The notes below the pieces were generated by a model. That model saw only the letters and a program-made list of their open reading frames with translations. It searched no databases and was not told the origin of the DNA. A stretch of 64,000 nt of DNA from Streptomyces melanogenes (GTDB taxonomy: Bacteria; Actinomycetota; Actinomycetes; Streptomycetales; Streptomycetaceae): positions 96,338 to 160,337 of the forward strand of contig NZ_BMTS01000019.1 in assembly GCF_014649795.1 (NCBI RefSeq). Direction: 5' to 3'. The translations under genes and the position numbers were made by a program. Shown here piece after piece: positions 60,193-64,000 of the stretch; position 1 is the first letter of the stretch, and the number at the start of each line of letters is the position of its first letter.

Positions 60193-60885
60193 GGAAGGGC
60201 CCGGGCGCTCCTGGGCCAGCCCCAGGATCCCTCGGAAGACGCTGGCCACGCGGGACCGGTGGGGAGGCGGCAGGGCACGCATCGCGTCGGCGACTTCCCG
60301 CACCTCGGCGTCGGGCTCGGCGGCGGCGATGGCGTCCGCCAGTGCCTGCCCGAGTACTGTTTCGGGATGCGCCGTGCTTCCGCGCAGCCGGACGGTGCTC
60401 AGTACGATGTGCCCCTTGAGCGCGGCGAGCTGGGCGAGACTGGACTGGACCGGTTCCAGCGCCCGGGCAAGGCTCTGCCGGTCGGTCGCGGTGAAGAACC
60501 CGGGGGAAACCCGGAAAAAGAGCTCAAGGCCCTGGACATGGCGCAGACTGGGCTGCCGTTCGCCGTTGAGTAGATAGCCGACCTGGGCGTGCGAACAGCC
60601 GATGCCCGTACCGATGTCGTCGAGGGTCAGCTTACGGCCGTCCGGGCGCCGGCGAAGGTCCCGCAACCATGCCAGCCGCTCCCGAAAGCGGGTGTCGGGA
60701 TCCTCGGCCGGTGCCGCCGGGTCTTGCAGCAACTGCCGTATCCGCCCTTCGGGCAACCCCGACACCTGAGAGATCTGCCCGAAGTCGATCACGTCGTCGG
60801 CAGTGAGCTCAACGGCAGCCAGCAGCTCCGTGATGGACTCCCAGACGCTGTCAAGCTCATCTGGCACCGCCACATCAGCATCCAT
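60178..60885 (-). CDS. XRE regulator, candidate ImmA substrate
   Basis: 235 residues from the ATG at 60885. HTH in the middle: LTLDDIGTGIGCSHAQVGYLLNGERQPSLRHVQ, followed by FFRVSPGFF and a helical C-terminus. This build (HTH plus C-terminal helical domain) fits XRE repressors paired with ImmA/IrrE peptidases. Convergent with the LuxR gene, overlapping by 14 bp. Confidence 0.78.
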   Translation of the reverse strand: MDADVAVPDELDSVWESITELLAAVELTADDVIDFGQISQVSGLPEGRIRQLLQDPAAPAEDPDTRFRERLAWLRDLRRRPDGRKLTLDDIGTGIGCSHAQVGYLLNGERQPSLRHVQGLELFFRVSPGFFTATDRQSLARALEPVQSSLAQLAALKGHIVLSTVRLRGSTAHPETVLGQALADAIAAAEPDAEVREVADAMRALPPPHRSRVASVFRGILGLAQERPGPSVNDR

Positions 60886-61471
60886 GGGGCTGCGGTCTCC
60901 AAGAAGGTCGTGGTCGTGCACGCAGATCGCCAAGGGGCGACACCCTGACTCTAGCTGTCCCGATCCGTCGCGTCACCGGGGTGATTCGAATCCTCGACCG
61001 GCAGTCCAGGGCGACACGCCGCACGGGCTATTCAACAATCGTTGACAATATGACGCTGTGTACACGAGGATCAGCAACGCGCTGAATATGACGCCGACTT
61101 CGTCCCGCGCGCTGGCAGCAGGTGCTCCCAGGGCCCTGTGGGCTCGGCGACGACGGGCCGACTGACGGACAGACGAAAGATCGACGGGGGAGAGCATGAA
61201 GGACTCGCTGCGGCAATCACCCATGAGGCACGCCAAGCGGTCAGGCGCCAGCGGAGCGTACCGCTAGGACGAGGCGTCCACGGAACGCGAACGCCCCACG
61301 CAGATAGGTCAACGCGAGAGGCATCCGTCCAGGCCCCGCCGCGTTCTTGGCCCAGCCGCCGGGCACGCCACGCAGCGTGGGCAGCGTCACCAGACTGCAC
61401 CTGCCAGGAGCCGACCGTCCCGTTCCCACCCTCCGACCCCGTGCAGACGGGCCCATACCGAGGAGCGCCGC
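60886..61471. other. 586-bp intergenic region before PucR-type gene
   Basis: Contains the near-palindrome TTCAACAATCGTTGAC at 61031 in an AT-richer segment (61025-61070). Remaining frames are overlapping and low complexity. No gene supported. Confidence 0.4.
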
Positions 61472-63373
61472 ATGCCGACTCTCGGCTCCCTCTCCACCGA
61501 TCACCCGGAAGCACGGCTCGTATTCCTGATCCCTGGCGGCAACAAGCCCTACCACGACGTGCCGGTCACGGGCCTGGTTGTCCTGCCGCTCGCCCGACTC
61601 CTCGAGGGGCGCCCGCTGCAGCCCGTCCCCGCCGGAAGCATCGTTGTGCTGACCGGAACTCCCGGGCGCTTTTACAGCCGCGACCTGGCGGCCGTAGACC
61701 GACTGCTGCGACACATGTCCGCACACGACGCCGCCGCGCTCGTCATCACCATCAGCCACGACTCGCGTCTGGCACTCCCACACGCGGTGCGCGACCTCGC
61801 GGACGAGCTGGCCATCGTACTGATGGCCTCCACCGCCCCGGCGTACCCGTGGCGCGGCGTACACGAGACCATCCAGCAGGGCAGAGTGGCTGCCGCCGAG
61901 CGTACGGCCTCCCAGATGACGGCGCTCGTCAGGCAACTCCCCGCGCAGCTGGCCGACCACCAGGCCATGCAGCGCATTGTCGACTGGCTCGCCACGAGCC
62001 TGCGCGCGCAAGTGATGGTCAGCGAACCGGAACGCGTCCATGCGGCATCGCCAGCCAGCGCCGCCGAATACCTCGCTCCGCTGGTCATCCGTCAGACGTT
62101 CACCGGCACCGCGCCAACCTCCCCAGCCCGTCACAGCCAGCTGGTCCCACTCGGCGCGGTGCGCGGCCGCGACCCCGTTCTCGCCGTCGCCCGAGACACC
62201 CCCTTCGCCAGCCACGAGATGCAAATGCTGCGTCATGCCGCCAAACTCCTCGGCCTGGTCGACCAAGCCCAACGGGAATACGGACGGGTCGCCGACGCCA
62301 CCCAGGCCGCGCGCGCAGCCGTGGCGGAACTCCTGTTCCAGTCCAAGGTCGCCACAGCCCGCCGCATCATCGACGGGCTCACCCCGGGACTGCTCGACCC
62401 CGAGACCGCCCGGGTCTTCGTCCTCGAGTCTGAGCCGGCAGACAACGACAGGGTCCGACGGCGCTGCGAGAGGTTGACGGCGAGCAAGGCGCTCGTGGTA
62501 CCCGACCCCAGCACGGACTACCGGACTCTGATCATCCATCCCGTCCAGCCCGATGGCGATACGAGTGACGCACTGTCCGAGGAACTCATAGGTCTTGTGC
62601 GAGAGTTAGGCCCTTCAGTCTGCCTGGGAGGCAGCGGTGTCTACTCAATGGGACTGCTCGCCGACGCGCTCCAGGAAGCCATCGGCGCCCTGGCTCTAGC
62701 CCGCCACCTGCCGGACTCCGTCGCCTTGTCCGCGCAGGAGACCAAACTGATCGACCTCCTGCCGCAGCCCGAGGCCTACGCCTGGGCGTGCTGCCTGCTG
62801 CGCCCGTTGATGCGCGCGGAGGCTGATTGGGAGCAGCTGCGGGACACGCTTCCCGTCGCCCTTGCCTACTCTCACTCCGAGGCAGCCCGAAGACTTGGTC
62901 TGCACCGCAACACCGTTACGCGCCACCTTGGGAAGGCGAGTGAACTGCTGCACATGGATCTTGCCGCGCTGACGACGCGCACTGCCCTCGCTCTGGCTCT
63001 GGAGGTCGTCACCCGGCGTCAGCAGCCCGTACCGGACCGCGTCTGCGCCACGCCGCCCAGCCTGCTGTCGCTCCTGGCCGCTCCCGAAGTCGCAGCGTGG
63101 GCCGCGTCGTTGCTGCGTCCTGCCGAGCAGGATCGGCGCCCCTTGATCCTCACGGCCGAGGCCTGGCTGACCCACGACGCTCACACCGAGCTCACTGCAC
63201 GGACACTGGGGGTCTCCCAGGCCACTGTCCGGTCCCGACTACGGGCTCTGGAGCACCTCACCGGCCGTGACCTGACGTCGCCCTGTGGCATGCGCGATCT
63301 GCTCTACGCCCTCCACCTCGTCAACGGAACCCCCGTCGTTGCGCCTGGCACACGCGTCTCCTGCGCCGCGTAA
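61472..63373 (+). CDS. PucR-type HTH regulator
   Basis: 633 residues from the ATG at 61472 with GGAG close upstream. N-terminal sensor-like domain (PVTGLVVLPLARLLEG, VVLTGTPGRFYSRDLAAVDRLL), a central GAF-like part, and a PucR C-terminal HTH (LPVALAYSHSEAARRLGLHRNTVTRHLGKASELL). A second HTH-like segment (LTARTLGVSQATVRSRLRAL) near the end is an extra. Such regulators control purine catabolism or secondary metabolism. Target unknown. Confidence 0.82.
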   Translation: MPTLGSLSTDHPEARLVFLIPGGNKPYHDVPVTGLVVLPLARLLEGRPLQPVPAGSIVVLTGTPGRFYSRDLAAVDRLLRHMSAHDAAALVITISHDSRLALPHAVRDLADELAIVLMASTAPAYPWRGVHETIQQGRVAAAERTASQMTALVRQLPAQLADHQAMQRIVDWLATSLRAQVMVSEPERVHAASPASAAEYLAPLVIRQTFTGTAPTSPARHSQLVPLGAVRGRDPVLAVARDTPFASHEMQMLRHAAKLLGLVDQAQREYGRVADATQAARAAVAELLFQSKVATARRIIDGLTPGLLDPETARVFVLESEPADNDRVRRRCERLTASKALVVPDPSTDYRTLIIHPVQPDGDTSDALSEELIGLVRELGPSVCLGGSGVYSMGLLADALQEAIGALALARHLPDSVALSAQETKLIDLLPQPEAYAWACCLLRPLMRAEADWEQLRDTLPVALAYSHSEAARRLGLHRNTVTRHLGKASELLHMDLAALTTRTALALALEVVTRRQQPVPDRVCATPPSLLSLLAAPEVAAWAASLLRPAEQDRRPLILTAEAWLTHDAHTELTARTLGVSQATVRSRLRALEHLTGRDLTSPCGMRDLLYALHLVNGTPVVAPGTRVSCAA

Positions 63374-63432
63374 CAACCCAACAACGGCCACTGTTGCTCT
63401 TACAACCCTAACTAAATGATCTACGAGCTGGT

Positions 63433-63678
63433 TGTATCACTCCGGGCTGTTGATCTGCGGGTGCGGAGTGGCTCGGCCGAAGCCGTGGGATGTCGATGAC
63501 GAGATGTGGGGGGTGGTCGAACCGCTGCTGCCCAAGGTTGAGTGGCGAGCCCGCCATCCCGGGCGAAAGCAGCATCCGGACCGGCTGGTGTTCCAGAGGA
63601 TCCTGTTCGTGCTGCATACCGGGATCGGCTGGGAACATCTGCCGCAGGAGCTTGGCTTCGGCTCGGGGATGACGTGTT
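63433..63678 (+). pseudogene. IS5-family transposase fragment
   Basis: Begins near 63433 in a frame reading PWDVDDEMWGVVEPLLPKVE, GRKQHPDRLVFQRILFVLHTGIGWEHLPQEL and GSGMTCW, the N-terminal domain of an IS5-family transposase, and then diverges from the family pattern. The catalytic DDE part is missing. An outer repeat pair TACAACC / GGTTGTA flanks the start (63400-63438). Truncated IS. Confidence 0.65.
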
Positions 63679-64000
63679 GGACGATCGTGTTATTGGTTCT
63701 GACCGTGCTTCCGGATGCTGTTTGCCATCTCGCTTCGGTCTGCCAAGACCCCTGTGCGCCCGGATGATGAGGATACGGCGGTCCCCCGGGGGCCTGCCTG
63801 GCGGGACCGCCGGTGGACGGCAGGGTCAGGACTCTGTCTCAGTCGTCGGGGGCTGGCTCCTGACATCGAAGAAGCCCTGGACGGGCTTCATTGTCCCAGT
63901 GAACGTCTTTCATCCTGAATATGTGCAGGTCATCAGGGTGTGGATGGCGGCGACGCATCTGCTGATGCGGTTGGTTGAGCAACGGGCCTTGCGGAGAAGA
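63679..64000. other. Right edge: terminator and possible second IS fragment
   Basis: A hairpin with 10-bp arms CGGCGGTCCC / GGGACCGCCG spans 63776-63812. After 63930 a plus frame reads VIRVWMAATHLLMRLVEQRAL up to the window end and may belong to a further transposase or other gene; it cannot be judged from this fragment. Confidence 0.35.

Noticed and set aside
63776..63812. Attachment site at the right edge
   Set aside because: The dyad is a simple GC-rich hairpin near a truncated IS; there is no core repeat elsewhere in the window.

Overview
The window reads as chromosome-arm or large-plasmid DNA of a Streptomyces or close relative. The GC content is very high, GTG and TTG starts are common, many genes overlap by ATGA, GTGA or TGATG, and Streptomyces hallmark families are present: a complete conservon, DUF574-type methyltransferases, large XRE regulators with TPR-like C-termini, an RsbW-type ATPase and an ImmA/IrrE-MAB_1171c pair. 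All functions are read from sequence motifs; no database search was possible.

0-29 kb is a mosaic accessory region. It holds the 3' end of a protein-L-isoaspartate methyltransferase (PIMT) homologue, two decapitated genes joined at one junction (DUF397 and NUDIX), a secreted FG-GAP/VCBS protein, a frameshifted HTH remnant, an NB-ARC/TPR (NLR-like) protein with near-identical 42-residue repeats and its small partner, a tyrosine recombinase, a HEPN/zinc-ribbon protein, an ECF sigma factor cluster, an intact IS5-family element with a 3-bp target duplication, lipoproteins, a ParB/sulfiredoxin-like protein, a pair of 90-bp-spaced covarying hairpins, a toxin-antitoxin pair, a decayed cas-less type I-E CRISPR array, two secreted proteins sharing an unusual motif, a pentapeptide-repeat membrane protein, and an ABC exporter cut off inside its ATPase domain next to a recombinase-like gene.

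29-46.5 kb is a long, mostly minus-strand array. Reading in the direction of transcription from 46.5 kb it runs: small acidic peptide, PIMT homologue, RsbW-like ATPase, DUF6415-like protein, Ddl-like ATP-grasp protein, a frameshifted small gene, a hypothetical, conservon CvnA-B-C-D, two P450s (one lacking ExxR, as in CYP157), methyltransferase, GntR regulator, DUF574-type methyltransferase, B12-type radical SAM enzyme, aldo/keto reductase and exonuclease/endonuclease-family protein. One nucleotidyltransferase lies on the plus strand. Gene order and overlaps suggest a regulated tailoring or biosynthetic locus.

46.5-53 kb repeats the same logic. A second PIMT homologue is preceded, 2 nt upstream, by a second small acidic peptide, and each peptide-PIMT pair is transcribed divergently from an XRE-TPR regulator. 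These pairs are the best candidate for a new system: they resemble imiditide-type RiPP loci, in which a PIMT makes aspartimide in a linear precursor, but the peptides look unlike any precursor I recognise.

53-64 kb holds a small terpenoid-like set (squalene/phytoene synthase family protein and FAD oxidoreductase) with MAB_1171c-like, ImmA/IrrE, LuxR-type and XRE regulators and a tiny secreted peptide carrying two DPTWD motifs, followed by a PucR-type regulator and a truncated IS5-family transposase at the right edge.
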